38,220 nucleotides of DNA from JAPLMW01 sp964619675 (lineage in GTDB: Bacteria; Planctomycetota; Phycisphaerae; Sedimentisphaerales; UBA12454). Positions 7,981 through 14,898 of this stretch are shown in pieces (positions within the stretch are counted from its first letter, which is position 1; the number at the start of each line of letters is the position of its first letter). The stretch lies in NCBI GenBank assembly GCA_964619675.1, contig CAZUEO010000025.1, positions 1 through 38,220 of the forward strand, written 5' to 3'. The notes below the pieces were generated by a model. The model worked only from the letters and a program-made list of their open reading frames with translations. It did not search any database and was not told the origin of the DNA. A program made the position numbers and the translations under genes.

Positions 7981-9213
7981 TTACTGGTTGGCTTGCTGTT
8001 CTGTATCTGTCGTTTTAACTTGGTGGTCCATAATGGTTTCGGCGATAGTCGGTTCGCTCTCGGCGGTTTGTTTCTTGGCTAATTCCTCAGCGGCTTCTGT
8101 AACCTTGTTTGCAAGTTTTGGCTCAAGGCCGATTTCTTTTATTAAAGGCTCGGCCCCGATTTCTGCCAGGTCAAGAACGCTTATTACACCCAGTGCAATG
8201 AGTTTGTCAATAAAAGTATCATCGAGGCCTTCTACGCTTTTTAGCCCGGCTGTAAGTCTTTCGACTTCCTGGTTATATTCATCAGGTGTAAGTATATCAA
8301 TATCCCAGTCGGTCAGTCTTGCTGCAAGTCTTACGTTCTGGCCGTGTTTTCCGATAGCCAGGCTTAGCTGGTCTTCAGGCACAACAACCGTTGCGCCTCC
8401 CAGCTCGAAGCACAGTGCAACTTGGCTGCATTTTGCCGGCATAAGGGAATTTGCGATGAGTTCCTGTGAGGATTCGTTCCATCTGACTATGTCTATTTTT
8501 TCACCGCCCAGTTCTTCAACGATATTTTTGATTCTGCTGCCTCGAACGCCCACGCAGGCTCCGACGGCGTCAACCTTGCCGTCATTTGACTGGACGGCTA
8601 TTTTGGTTCTGTACCCGGCTTCACGGGCAAGGGCTTTTATTTCGATTATCCCTTCGGCTACTTCCGGAACCTCCAGCTCGAAAAGCCTTCGGATGAAATC
8701 CGGATGAGTCCGTGAGAGAATAATTTTCACGTTGCTTGCTGCATCGCGGACATCGAGGATGAGGCATCTGATTCTTTCTGACGGATGATGACTTTGCCCT
8801 GAAATCTGTTCGCTTTTCGGCAAAATCGCTTCAGTTCTGTTGTTGAGGTTTACGATTGCCGATCCGCCTTCGTATCGGGCAACGACTCCGCTGACTATTT
8901 CACCTTTGCGGTCGACAAATTCGTCATATATGCTCTGTCTTTCATCGGCCTTTATTTTCTGAATCATTACCTGTTTTGCGGTCTGAGCAGGTATTCTGCC
9001 GAGTCGTTTGATGTCAATTTGCTCACCGTCCTTGAAGGCGATAATGTCTCCGGTGGCCCTGTCGATGCGGACCTCGATGTTAACTTCGGTTTTCCCGAAG
9101 TACTTTTTGGTAGCCATGACCATCGCTGATTCCAGGTCCTGGAAGATGGCTTCGCGGTCGATGTTTTTGTCGCGAGCTATGTTGTTAACTATTCTTATAA
9201 GTTCCTGATTCAT
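7981..9213 (-). CDS. nusA: Transcription termination/antitermination factor NusA
   Basis: RNA polymerase-bound factor that modulates pausing, intrinsic termination and antitermination. 410 residues: N-terminal polymerase-binding domain (MNQELIRIVNNIARDKNIDREA), S1 domain near residues 105-150 (GEIVSGVVARYEGGSAIV), two KH domains with GVRGSRIKNIVEELGGEKID and IGKHGQNVRLAARLTDWDID, and a C-terminal helical domain (GLDDTFIDKLIALGVISVLDLAEIG). Slightly shorter than the E. coli protein. rimP, which often precedes nusA, is missing here. Instead a promoter, a structured RNA and a terminator-like hairpin sit just upstream, so nusA is probably controlled by attenuation or by a processed leader. Its ribosome binding site (GGTG) is weak and only 15 bases from the hairpin's U-run. 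Confidence 0.97.
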   Translation of the reverse strand: MNQELIRIVNNIARDKNIDREAIFQDLESAMVMATKKYFGKTEVNIEVRIDRATGDIIAFKDGEQIDIKRLGRIPAQTAKQVMIQKIKADERQSIYDEFVDRKGEIVSGVVARYEGGSAIVNLNNRTEAILPKSEQISGQSHHPSERIRCLILDVRDAASNVKIILSRTHPDFIRRLFELEVPEVAEGIIEIKALAREAGYRTKIAVQSNDGKVDAVGACVGVRGSRIKNIVEELGGEKIDIVRWNESSQELIANSLMPAKCSQVALCFELGGATVVVPEDQLSLAIGKHGQNVRLAARLTDWDIDILTPDEYNQEVERLTAGLKSVEGLDDTFIDKLIALGVISVLDLAEIGAEPLIKEIGLEPKLANKVTEAAEELAKKQTAESEPTIAETIMDHQVKTTDTEQQANQ

Positions 9214-9228
9214 TTTTCACCATTGCTC

Positions 9229-9266
9229 AAAAAAAGTGGAAACATCCGGTCGGGAAGTTTCCACTT
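9229..9266 (-). terminator. Intrinsic terminator or attenuator upstream of nusA
   Basis: Ten perfectly paired bases (AAGTGGAAAC at 9234-9243 with GTTTCCACTT at 9257-9266) around a 13-nt loop. On the minus strand the hairpin is followed directly by a run of seven T (9235-9229), which makes the direction clear. It ends 15 bases before the nusA start codon, so it must be read through, or relieved, for the operon to be expressed from the upstream promoter. The stem has only four G-C pairs, so termination may be partial. Confidence 0.75.
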
Positions 9267-9412
9267 CGATAAGCTCCACAATTGCCTCAGAGTACCGCTA
9301 CATCGGCACTTCCTCCGCTATAACCACTTCAAAAGCTTTCGAAGCGAAAGCAAAACCAGCCCGCATAAAAGGTATGTATTCTTTATGCGGCCAGCCAAAT
9401 GTAGCCGTCAGG

Positions 9413-9445
9413 CTACACACGGCTGTATAATCCTGTATAAATCAT
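9413..9445 (-). CDS. Possible 10-residue leader peptide in the nusA leader
   Basis: A minute reading frame, MIYTGLYSRV, opens about 43 nt into the predicted leader RNA. AAAAGG lies 7 bases before its ATG, and its TAG falls inside stem A of the structured region, so translating ribosomes could unfold that stem. It could equally be chance. No amino-acid run typical of biosynthetic attenuators is present, apart from two tyrosines. Confidence 0.2.
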   Translation of the reverse strand: MIYTGLYSRV

Positions 9446-9494
9446 TGCTAAACCTTTTATATTTTTTAGTGTTTTAAAACAGGTTCGAGGGGTA

Positions 9495-9522
9495 ATTATA
9501 CAACGGAGGAGGTACTTGTCAA
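9495..9522 (-). promoter_or_regulatory. Consensus sigma-70 promoter for the nusA leader RNA
   Basis: TTGACA (9522-9517) and TATAAT (9500-9495) separated by 16 bases on the minus strand, matching the consensus at all twelve positions. Transcription would start near 9488. Such a strong promoter is usual for stable RNAs and highly expressed housekeeping operons. Confidence 0.8.
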
Positions 9523-9609
9523 ATAATTATAAAGAGGAAATTGAAATATTTACTATTTGGGATGGAAATGGCAGGAATTGTCGATTTTATACAAAACAGG
9601 TCGAATTTG

Positions 9610-9624
9610 TCCGCCTCGGGCGGA
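9610..9624 (-). terminator. Short palindrome after the exbD-like gene
   Basis: TCCGCC (9610-9615) pairs with GGCGGA (9619-9624) around a 3-nt loop, 32 bases after the exbD-like stop. No T-run adjoins it, so it is a weak terminator at best. It belongs to the recurrent TCCGCC...GGCGGA palindromes of this window. Confidence 0.3.
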
Positions 9625-9655
9625 ATAGGCAAAATAATATTGGGAAGCAAATCGC

Positions 9656-10087
9656 TTATTTGGGATTAACATTTTCTTTTGTAGTTGAGATTTCAAGATT
9701 TGTTGCGTTGCTTTTTGCTGCTGCGGCAAGAACAAGCTGACTGTCGCGATATTTTATTGTTTTATCTATTCTCAGTTGCAGTGTTGTCAGTTTTTTTCCA
9801 GATGTTTCTTTGTTGATGTGAAGAATAAGCCAGTTGGCAATGTCAGTTGGCGACTGAAAAGGACATTTGTCCGCTCCGACGGCGAAAGTTGTTTTTCCGT
9901 CTGAAGGATTGTCAAATACACTGATGGTTGGGGGTGACTTTTCACTATTGTTATCGCTGATGGCATAAGTGCATCGCTGTGGCACGTCGAGCCGGAAATT
10001 TTCCGCGTCGATTCTCTGATAGACAATTATCAGAAAGATAATTAACTGAAAAACCACATCGATTATAGGCGTCAGGTTGAGTTTCAT
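9656..10087 (-). CDS. ExbD/TolR-type proton-channel subunit
   Basis: Inner-membrane partner of a TolQ/ExbB-type channel; the pair uses the proton gradient to move a third protein in the periplasm. 143 residues: one transmembrane helix at the very N-terminus carrying the family motif LTPIIDVVFQLIIFLI, whose Asp (residue 10) is the proton-carrying residue, then a periplasmic domain. The usual cytoplasmic leader of about 15-20 residues is almost absent. The ATG overlaps the stop of the upstream TolQ/ExbB gene (ATGA), so the two are co-translated. The preceding VWA gene with a TonB-like anchor is the obvious candidate for the energised partner. No TonB receptor, TolB or Pal is in the window, so I assign neither the Exb nor the Tol name. 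Confidence 0.88.
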   Translation of the reverse strand: MKLNLTPIIDVVFQLIIFLIIVYQRIDAENFRLDVPQRCTYAISDNNSEKSPPTISVFDNPSDGKTTFAVGADKCPFQSPTDIANWLILHINKETSGKKLTTLQLRIDKTIKYRDSQLVLAAAAKSNATNLEISTTKENVNPK

Positions 10088-10845
10088 ATTTTTTCAATTG
10101 AGTCTTTTATTTCCACGAGAATCATTTCAGCCTGGATTGCCGCCTTGTGTGAGATTGATTCGATTTTGTTGGTCAGTATGCTGTGAACGATGAGTGCCGG
10201 GATGGCGATAAGCAGTCCCCAGAAGGTGGTTACCAGTGCGATGCCTACGCCGTCGGCCATCTGTTCAGGCCGAGGCTGTCCGCCGGCAAGAACGATACTG
10301 TTGAAAAGCTTTATCATCCCATATACCGTGCCGAAAAGCCCTATCATCGGCGAGACGTTCCCGATAATGTTGAGCCATTCTATTTTTCGCAGGTATTGCC
10401 GGCACTGTTGTTTGAGCGTATCGGCTATAATGTTCTGCATTTGAAGCTGCATTTCAATTTGTCTTCTGTCAGCGGATAGATTCCGGACAGCCGCCATGAC
10501 CGCTGTGCTGACAAAGTCTTTTTTATCAGCCAGCATATCGAGAAGACCTTGCAGACCTTTATCTCTTATGGTTCTGATAATCTCCGCACTCGATTCTGTC
10601 GGCAGAAGAACGGAAGCTTTTATGTTTATAAAGTAATCTATTATCAGGCCGACTGTTATTACGGACATTGGCAGGAGAATGAACCAGACTATAGAGCCGC
10701 CTGAGATTACGAACTGCGAAAAAAATGTCCTGTCGTTTTGCTCAGAACCGCTGTGGATTGCGAGGAAAACAACGATACATACAACCACAAATGCTGCGGC
10801 AAGTGTTATCGTCTTTATCAGGTTTTTCCTTATAATCAGTATCAT
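10084..10845 (-). CDS. MotA/TolQ/ExbB-type proton channel protein
   Basis: 253 residues with three or four hydrophobic segments: residues 13-31, about 49-72, 161-183 and 204-228. The region from NIIGNVSPMIGLFGTVYGMIKLF to VGIALVTTFWGLLIAIPALIVH carries the conserved channel helices of the family, including the threonine-rich TM3. A cytoplasmic helical domain lies between the second and third segments. It would form the pentameric channel around the ExbD/TolR dimer. The ATG follows the VWA gene's stop directly (TAAATG) and its own stop overlaps the ExbD-like start, so VWA, channel and ExbD-like proteins are one translational unit. Confidence 0.9.
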   Translation of the reverse strand: MILIIRKNLIKTITLAAAFVVVCIVVFLAIHSGSEQNDRTFFSQFVISGGSIVWFILLPMSVITVGLIIDYFINIKASVLLPTESSAEIIRTIRDKGLQGLLDMLADKKDFVSTAVMAAVRNLSADRRQIEMQLQMQNIIADTLKQQCRQYLRKIEWLNIIGNVSPMIGLFGTVYGMIKLFNSIVLAGGQPRPEQMADGVGIALVTTFWGLLIAIPALIVHSILTNKIESISHKAAIQAEMILVEIKDSIEKI

Positions 10846-11715
10846 TTATTTATTTACCGGTGTAAAAGTTCCTCCTGTCATCTCCGCAAGCTGTTTGAGT
10901 ATTATCTCGTCCTGTTGTTTCGGCCAGAATCCGATGGTGTTAAATTTTGTTTCGGTGCAATGGCTGCTTCTGAAATTAAGAATGCTTGCCAGGAGATTAC
11001 TGTTATCCTCGGTGAGATTAAAACCATCTGTGAGAAAGTAAATTGCATTCGGCTGATTCTGTGCCGTATCTGTGCTTAGCATTGCGCTAACCAGCGCTTC
11101 GAGGGCGTTTGTACGGCCTTTCGGCCTGATTGCGTCGATGAATTCGGCGGCCTTTTCTTTGACAGGATTTGAGGCTCGCATCAGACCATTTTTGCTGAAA
11201 CTGTAAAGTTGGTTGTCTCCAAAGAAGATAATCTGAAAATATCTGTCAGGCTCAAGACTGCTGATGGAGTTTTTAAGTTGAGACTTAACTTTTTCAAATG
11301 TGCCCTGCATACTGCCTGAGCAGTCAACGACAAAACACAATCGTTTGTCACAGACCGTATTTCCGAAGAAGTTCATATTAGCAGCTTCAGCGGTATGACA
11401 GGCATTTAGATTTTCTGGCGCAAGTGATTTGGTGATTGTGGCCTCGGCCGGTGCAGGGAATATCGGGTTTGAATTTTGATTGAGCGAGAATCGGGGTATA
11501 TTGCCTGTTTTGCTCAAAGACAGACTGATGATTTTTGGTTTGGGCAGTATTTGTGCCTTTTCAATCAGCCGGGTTACCATTTTAATTTTTGCGGCAGGCT
11601 GCTGTGTTGCCCGGACTGACGCCGGTTTTGAAGAGAATTTTATAAAAGCCAGCATAGACAGGACAATAGTGTGTACGATAAAAGAAACGGCGAATGAGTT
11701 TATTGCAGGTTTCAC
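10846..11715 (-). CDS. TonB-like membrane anchor fused to a von Willebrand A domain
   Basis: 289 residues. An N-terminal transmembrane helix (INSFAVSFIVHTIVLSMLAF) is followed by a basic, proline-containing linker to about residue 120 and a VWA domain. The helix has Ser11, His15 and Leu22 spaced as Ser, His and Leu of the SHLS motif by which TonB contacts ExbB/ExbD. The VWA metal site looks complete: D131-x-S133-x-S135, T202 and D230 (LTDG). VWA domains bind protein partners through a metal ion. The gene starts with GTG and abuts the TolQ/ExbB gene, so I infer a proton-driven machine whose moving part displays a VWA domain in the periplasm. The neighbour upstream is an L,D-transpeptidase, which suggests work at the cell wall. 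Domain calls are solid, the coupling is inferred. Confidence 0.8.
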   Translation of the reverse strand: MKPAINSFAVSFIVHTIVLSMLAFIKFSSKPASVRATQQPAAKIKMVTRLIEKAQILPKPKIISLSLSKTGNIPRFSLNQNSNPIFPAPAEATITKSLAPENLNACHTAEAANMNFFGNTVCDKRLCFVVDCSGSMQGTFEKVKSQLKNSISSLEPDRYFQIIFFGDNQLYSFSKNGLMRASNPVKEKAAEFIDAIRPKGRTNALEALVSAMLSTDTAQNQPNAIYFLTDGFNLTEDNSNLLASILNFRSSHCTETKFNTIGFWPKQQDEIILKQLAEMTGGTFTPVNK

Positions 11716-11750
11716 TGCTTCTTACATCCTTGCATCCTTACTTGCCTTTC

Positions 11751-12764
11751 TTAGTCTGCTATCCGCAGTTCGGAGAAACCTTCCGCAAGCATACCATATA
11801 GTTCGATCAGCTCTCCATTGAAGAGTCTGATGCAACCTCGTGAGCTTCTTGTGCCTATTGTGTTTTCTTCGTTTGTGCCGTGGATTGCGATTCCTTCTAT
11901 GCCGCGAGTTCTGCTGTCAATGCCTTCCAGTGCAATCCAGCCGGAGCCAAGCGGATAATCGGGGTCGTCGGCGTGATATGTTTTTCCTGTTTCAGGGTCT
12001 GTCCATGTGGGCTTAACAAGTTTTCCACCGATTTTTACCCGCCATAATCCCAGCGGTGTTTCGTGTCCTTCTTTTCCAAGTCCCACTTTGTAGCTTTTTA
12101 CATATACGTTCTGCAGATAAAGGTCCATTGTATAAGATGAGCGATAAACAACAGCATGGAAGGGACCGTGTACGACTTTTATTGTCTGTCCTCCCTGTAA
12201 GGATTTTTCACCGGGGATATTATTTATTTTCATCAGGAACTGGTATGGCACCTTATAGCCTGCCGCGATTTGTGAGAGAATATCTCCCAGCTGGACCTTA
12301 TAGATAGAGCATAAGTTATCACCGGGTTGTGCCGTCCTGCCGAACAGCCAGTCGTTGGCAAGGCTGCTCAACTGCTTTTTAATTTGTTCTCTGAGATTTT
12401 CTTCCATTGCCATATTGATAACATCGTTTAATGTATCCCTGGCGGCGATGACTCTTCCTTCAGCAATATCTTTTTGAGCGTCTTTCAGAATCGCCGCAAC
12501 TCGCGGGCTTGTCAGGCCGTTGACCTCGGCGACAATGCCGGCAAAGTCTGATTTTTTCTGCGGCTTATCCTGGTCTTTCGTTGGCAGTGTTTGCGCAGGC
12601 ATTTGGGGCGCTTGCTCAGGTTGTGTATTTTGGGTTTTTTCTTTGCCTGCGAAGGGATAGAAAAATACGGCTGCCGCTGCCGCCACGATGGCCGCTGCAA
12701 TTACGTAATAAATTACTGTTTTTTTCCTGCCGGGCCTGTAATTGCCATAAGATGATATAGCCAT
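11751..12764 (-). CDS. LysM-containing L,D-transpeptidase (YkuD family)
   Basis: Peptidoglycan cross-linking or protein-anchoring enzyme outside the inner membrane. Residues 18-40 are an uncleaved N-terminal membrane anchor. A Pro/Gln/Lys-rich stretch and a short helical region follow, then a LysM domain (about residues 150-200, QLGDILSQIAAGYKVPYQFLMKIN), then the YkuD catalytic domain. Its active-site signature HG-x15-SRGCIRLF is intact, with catalytic His and Cys near residues 295 and 311. GGAAGG precedes the ATG. It sits between the cyclo-ligase (20 bases) and the VWA gene (35 bases), the wall-facing member of this operon. Confidence 0.93.
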   Translation of the reverse strand: MAISSYGNYRPGRKKTVIYYVIAAAIVAAAAAVFFYPFAGKEKTQNTQPEQAPQMPAQTLPTKDQDKPQKKSDFAGIVAEVNGLTSPRVAAILKDAQKDIAEGRVIAARDTLNDVINMAMEENLREQIKKQLSSLANDWLFGRTAQPGDNLCSIYKVQLGDILSQIAAGYKVPYQFLMKINNIPGEKSLQGGQTIKVVHGPFHAVVYRSSYTMDLYLQNVYVKSYKVGLGKEGHETPLGLWRVKIGGKLVKPTWTDPETGKTYHADDPDYPLGSGWIALEGIDSRTRGIEGIAIHGTNEENTIGTRSSRGCIRLFNGELIELYGMLAEGFSELRIAD

Positions 12765-12784
12765 TTTAAATTAACCTTCCTTTG

Positions 12785-13360
12785 TTATTTGTTATTAAAA
12801 TATGTTACGCCTTCATTCGTAACGAGCATATTAACCGGCCGGTCGTGTTCGACTGTCGGCACAGCCGGTATGAGCTGTTCGGAGAATCCAAAGCCGCATT
12901 TTACGGCTCGTAGTTTTTCATGCTGGAAGAATCTGTCGTAGTATGAACCTCCTCTTCCAAGCCGGTTGCCGTTTTTGTCGAAGGCCAGCCCGGGTGTTAC
13001 TACAAGGTCGATGTCTTCGAGCGGTATAGGTACGCCTGTTACCGGGTTTCTCAAACCTCCTGCCTCGGTAGCGATGCCCGTTTCGAGCGAGTTAATCTGC
13101 ACCGGTATCATATGTCTCTGCTGCCAGGATATTTTTGGCACAGCTATCGTTTTTGCGTGCTGCCAGGCATACAAAATGAACGGCGCCGTGTCGGCTTCAT
13201 GTGGCAGAGAAAGGTAGGCCATTATCGTAGTTGCTCCTCGAAATTCCGGAGTCTCAATCAGATTTTTGCATGCATCCTGGCTCATATTGGTGCGCAACTG
13301 TGCAGAATATCTGCACATCTGTGTTCTAATTTTCTGCCGCAGCTGCTGTTTGTCCGCCAT
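12785..13360 (-). CDS. 5-formyltetrahydrofolate cyclo-ligase
   Basis: Converts 5-formyl-THF to 5,10-methenyl-THF with ATP, recycling the folate form that inhibits one-carbon enzymes. 191 residues, normal for the family. Motifs include the N-terminal basic helix KQQLRQKIRTQM, the substrate region YLSLPHEADT, and the C-terminal signature VTPGLAFDKNGNRLGRGGSYYDRF. GGAGG lies 8 bases before the ATG. It follows rarA after a 62-base gap that contains a palindromic repeat. Confidence 0.93.
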   Translation of the reverse strand: MADKQQLRQKIRTQMCRYSAQLRTNMSQDACKNLIETPEFRGATTIMAYLSLPHEADTAPFILYAWQHAKTIAVPKISWQQRHMIPVQINSLETGIATEAGGLRNPVTGVPIPLEDIDLVVTPGLAFDKNGNRLGRGGSYYDRFFQHEKLRAVKCGFGFSEQLIPAVPTVEHDRPVNMLVTNEGVTYFNNK

Positions 13361-13391
13361 CAGTGTTCCTCCGCTGGTTTTTTCACATTTG

Positions 13392-13456
13392 TCCCGTTAG
13401 AGACGGGCCGCGAACGCGACCGTCAGGCGTCTTTGACGCCTTCGTTTCTAACGGGA
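13392..13456. repeat. 65-bp palindromic element overlapping the 3' end of rarA
   Basis: Outer arms TCCCGTTAG (13392-13400) and CTAACGGGA (13448-13456) are perfect inverted repeats. Inside are further palindromes: CCCGT/ACGGG (13393-13397/13403-13407), CGCG/CGCG (13410-13419 region) and GGCGTC/GACGCC (13426-13431/13435-13440). It begins within the rarA coding region and supplies its last eleven codons and stop. It looks like a short mobile or amplified intergenic palindrome; only this copy is seen here. Confidence 0.7.
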
Positions 13457-14808
13457 TTCGATTTTTCCTGTTTTATCAAAATCTCGAGCTTTTGTAAATA
13501 ATCCATAATAATTTTTTCTTTTCCTCTGGGTGTAGGAACGTAGTATTGTGTTTTTTTGTCCGGCAGGTATTCCTGAATGACAAATCCTGCTGGCCGGTCG
13601 TGGGGATATTTATAGTCGGTTCCATATCCCTGTTTTTTGGCGCCGAGGTAGTGGGAATCCTTCAGGTGTCTTGGTACAGGTATGGTTTTTTTGCTTTTTA
13701 CATCGCTGATAGCGGACCATATAGCCTTTGCTGATGCGTTGGATTTTGGCGAGCAGGCAATGTATATAGCGGCTTGTGCCAGCGGCAGTTGCGCTTCAGG
13801 AAAGCCCACAAATTCTGATATTTGCACAGCCGCTGCCGCCAGTACGGTTGCCATAGGGTCGGCGTTGCCCACATCTTCAGCGGCGCAGATAGCGATTCTT
13901 CTTGCAATAAAGCGCGGATCCTGGCCGCCGGCGATAAGCCTTGCCAGCCAGTAAACCGTTGCATTGGGGTCAGAGCCTCTCATACTTTTCTGCAAAGCGC
14001 TTGCAAGGTCGTAATGCGTGTCGCCTGTAGGGTCAAAATAGATGGCCTTTTGCTGTATGGATTCCTTTGCGGTTTCGAGGTCAAATTTTATCGCCTCAAG
14101 TCCCGCATTCTTCTGGGACATAACCCCTATTTCAAGAGCCGTAAGGGCTTTTCTTGCGTCTCCATCGCTCATAATAGCTGTATATTCGAGAGCATCATCT
14201 GCCGCCTTGATGTCTAATGTCCCAAATCCTCGTTTCCTGTCGGCCAGTGCTCTTCTTAGGAGTTGGACAATGTCGGTTTTCTCAAGCGACTTGAATTCGA
14301 AAATGGTACTTCGTGAAATCAGCGGCGAGTTTACGGCAAAGTAAGGGTTTTCAGTAGTAGCACCGATAAGGACAATTATTCCGGATTCGACATCGTCCAA
14401 CAGCACATCCTGCTGGGCACGGTTGAAACGGTGGATTTCGTCGATGAACAGGACTGTTTTGCAGTTTCTGGCCAGCAGGTTGTCTTTTGCCTTTTTAAGT
14501 ATTTCACGGATATCTGCAACGCTGGCGGCTGGGGCGCTAAGATAAAAGAATGTTGCATTGGTCATATTTGCTATGACGGCGGCAAGGCTGGTTTTGCCGG
14601 TCCCCGGCGGGCCAAAGAAGATAAGGCTGCTGAGCGTTTGGGCCTGGAGCATTCTGTAGAGCAGTTTTCCGGGGGCAATGAAGTCTTTTTGGCCGACGAA
14701 TTCTTCGATGGTTTGGGGCCTCATTCTTGCCGCAAGCGGTGCATTTGACCGTAATTGTGCCTTTTCGATATCAGAAAAAAGCGATTTTTTGTCTCTTGTT
14801 TCGGGCAT
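13423..14808 (-). CDS. rarA: RarA/MgsA-type replication-associated AAA+ ATPase
   Basis: ATPase related to clamp-loader subunits and to eukaryotic WRNIP1, acting at stalled replication forks. 461 residues: N-terminal segment with RPQTIEEFVGQ, Walker A GPPGTGKT (66-73), Walker B FIDEIHRFN (121-129), sensor TTENPYF, then the C-terminal tetramerisation domain (AICAAEDVGNADPMA). The last eleven residues, NPVRNEGVKDA, are encoded entirely by a palindromic repeat and are not part of the family fold. A TATAAT box ends only 7 bases before the ATG and no Shine-Dalgarno is present, so the message may be leaderless. Confidence 0.95.
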   Translation of the reverse strand: MPETRDKKSLFSDIEKAQLRSNAPLAARMRPQTIEEFVGQKDFIAPGKLLYRMLQAQTLSSLIFFGPPGTGKTSLAAVIANMTNATFFYLSAPAASVADIREILKKAKDNLLARNCKTVLFIDEIHRFNRAQQDVLLDDVESGIIVLIGATTENPYFAVNSPLISRSTIFEFKSLEKTDIVQLLRRALADRKRGFGTLDIKAADDALEYTAIMSDGDARKALTALEIGVMSQKNAGLEAIKFDLETAKESIQQKAIYFDPTGDTHYDLASALQKSMRGSDPNATVYWLARLIAGGQDPRFIARRIAICAAEDVGNADPMATVLAAAAVQISEFVGFPEAQLPLAQAAIYIACSPKSNASAKAIWSAISDVKSKKTIPVPRHLKDSHYLGAKKQGYGTDYKYPHDRPAGFVIQEYLPDKKTQYYVPTPRGKEKIIMDYLQKLEILIKQEKSNPVRNEGVKDA

Positions 14809-14815
14809 AAAGTCT

Positions 14816-14845
14816 ATTATACCGCCCGATTAAGGTCTTTGTCGA
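14816..14845 (-). promoter_or_regulatory. rarA promoter giving a probably leaderless mRNA
   Basis: TCGACA (14845-14840), 18-base spacer, TATAAT (14821-14816) on the minus strand. Initiation 7-8 bases downstream would fall on or next to the A of the rarA ATG at 14808. It lies between the GGDEF gene and rarA, so rarA and the genes after it can be transcribed independently of the GGDEF gene. Confidence 0.6.
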
Positions 14846-14898
14846 CAGTAACTTCAGGGCATTTAAGTTGAGTAGGTTTTGCCTGCTGTGTGTGGGGG

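Larger units (their letters stand above)
9229..9488 (-). ncRNA. Structured RNA, about 260 nt: unknown ncRNA or nusA leader
   Basis: Between a consensus promoter and a terminator-like hairpin, the minus strand can form four further stem-loops. Stem A is TGTAGCC/GGCTACA at 9400-9406/9411-9417, enclosed by CAGCC/GGCTG at 9392-9396/9421-9425. Stem B is CCGCATAAA/TTTATGCGG at 9361-9369/9382-9390. Stem C is GCTTTCG/CGAAAGC at 9335-9341/9345-9351. Stem D is 9291-9297 with 9304-9310; one of its pairs is G-U in the minus-strand RNA but an A-C mismatch in the plus-strand RNA, which supports the minus orientation. It is not recognised as SRP RNA, 6S RNA, tmRNA, RNase P RNA or a known riboswitch, though I could not search Rfam. 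The size and layout suit either an abundant small RNA or a regulatory leader of nusA-infB. Structure and promoter are seen; function is inferred. Confidence 0.65.

Noticed and set aside
9229..9488. SRP RNA, 6S RNA, RNase P RNA or c-di-GMP riboswitch as identity of the structured RNA
   Set aside because: The conserved SRP tetraloop region, the RNase P P4 sequence, the 6S bubble and the GEMM core could not be found. A short likeness to a GTAGCGGT segment of large SRP RNAs is not enough.
9516..9740. Plus-strand frame starting at TTG with a good GGAGGAGGT site upstream
   Set aside because: It overlaps the consensus minus-strand promoter of the nusA leader and then 85 bases of the exbD-like gene in antisense. 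No family resemblance was seen and the second half is the complement of a conserved periplasmic domain. The purine-rich site is simply the promoter spacer read backwards.
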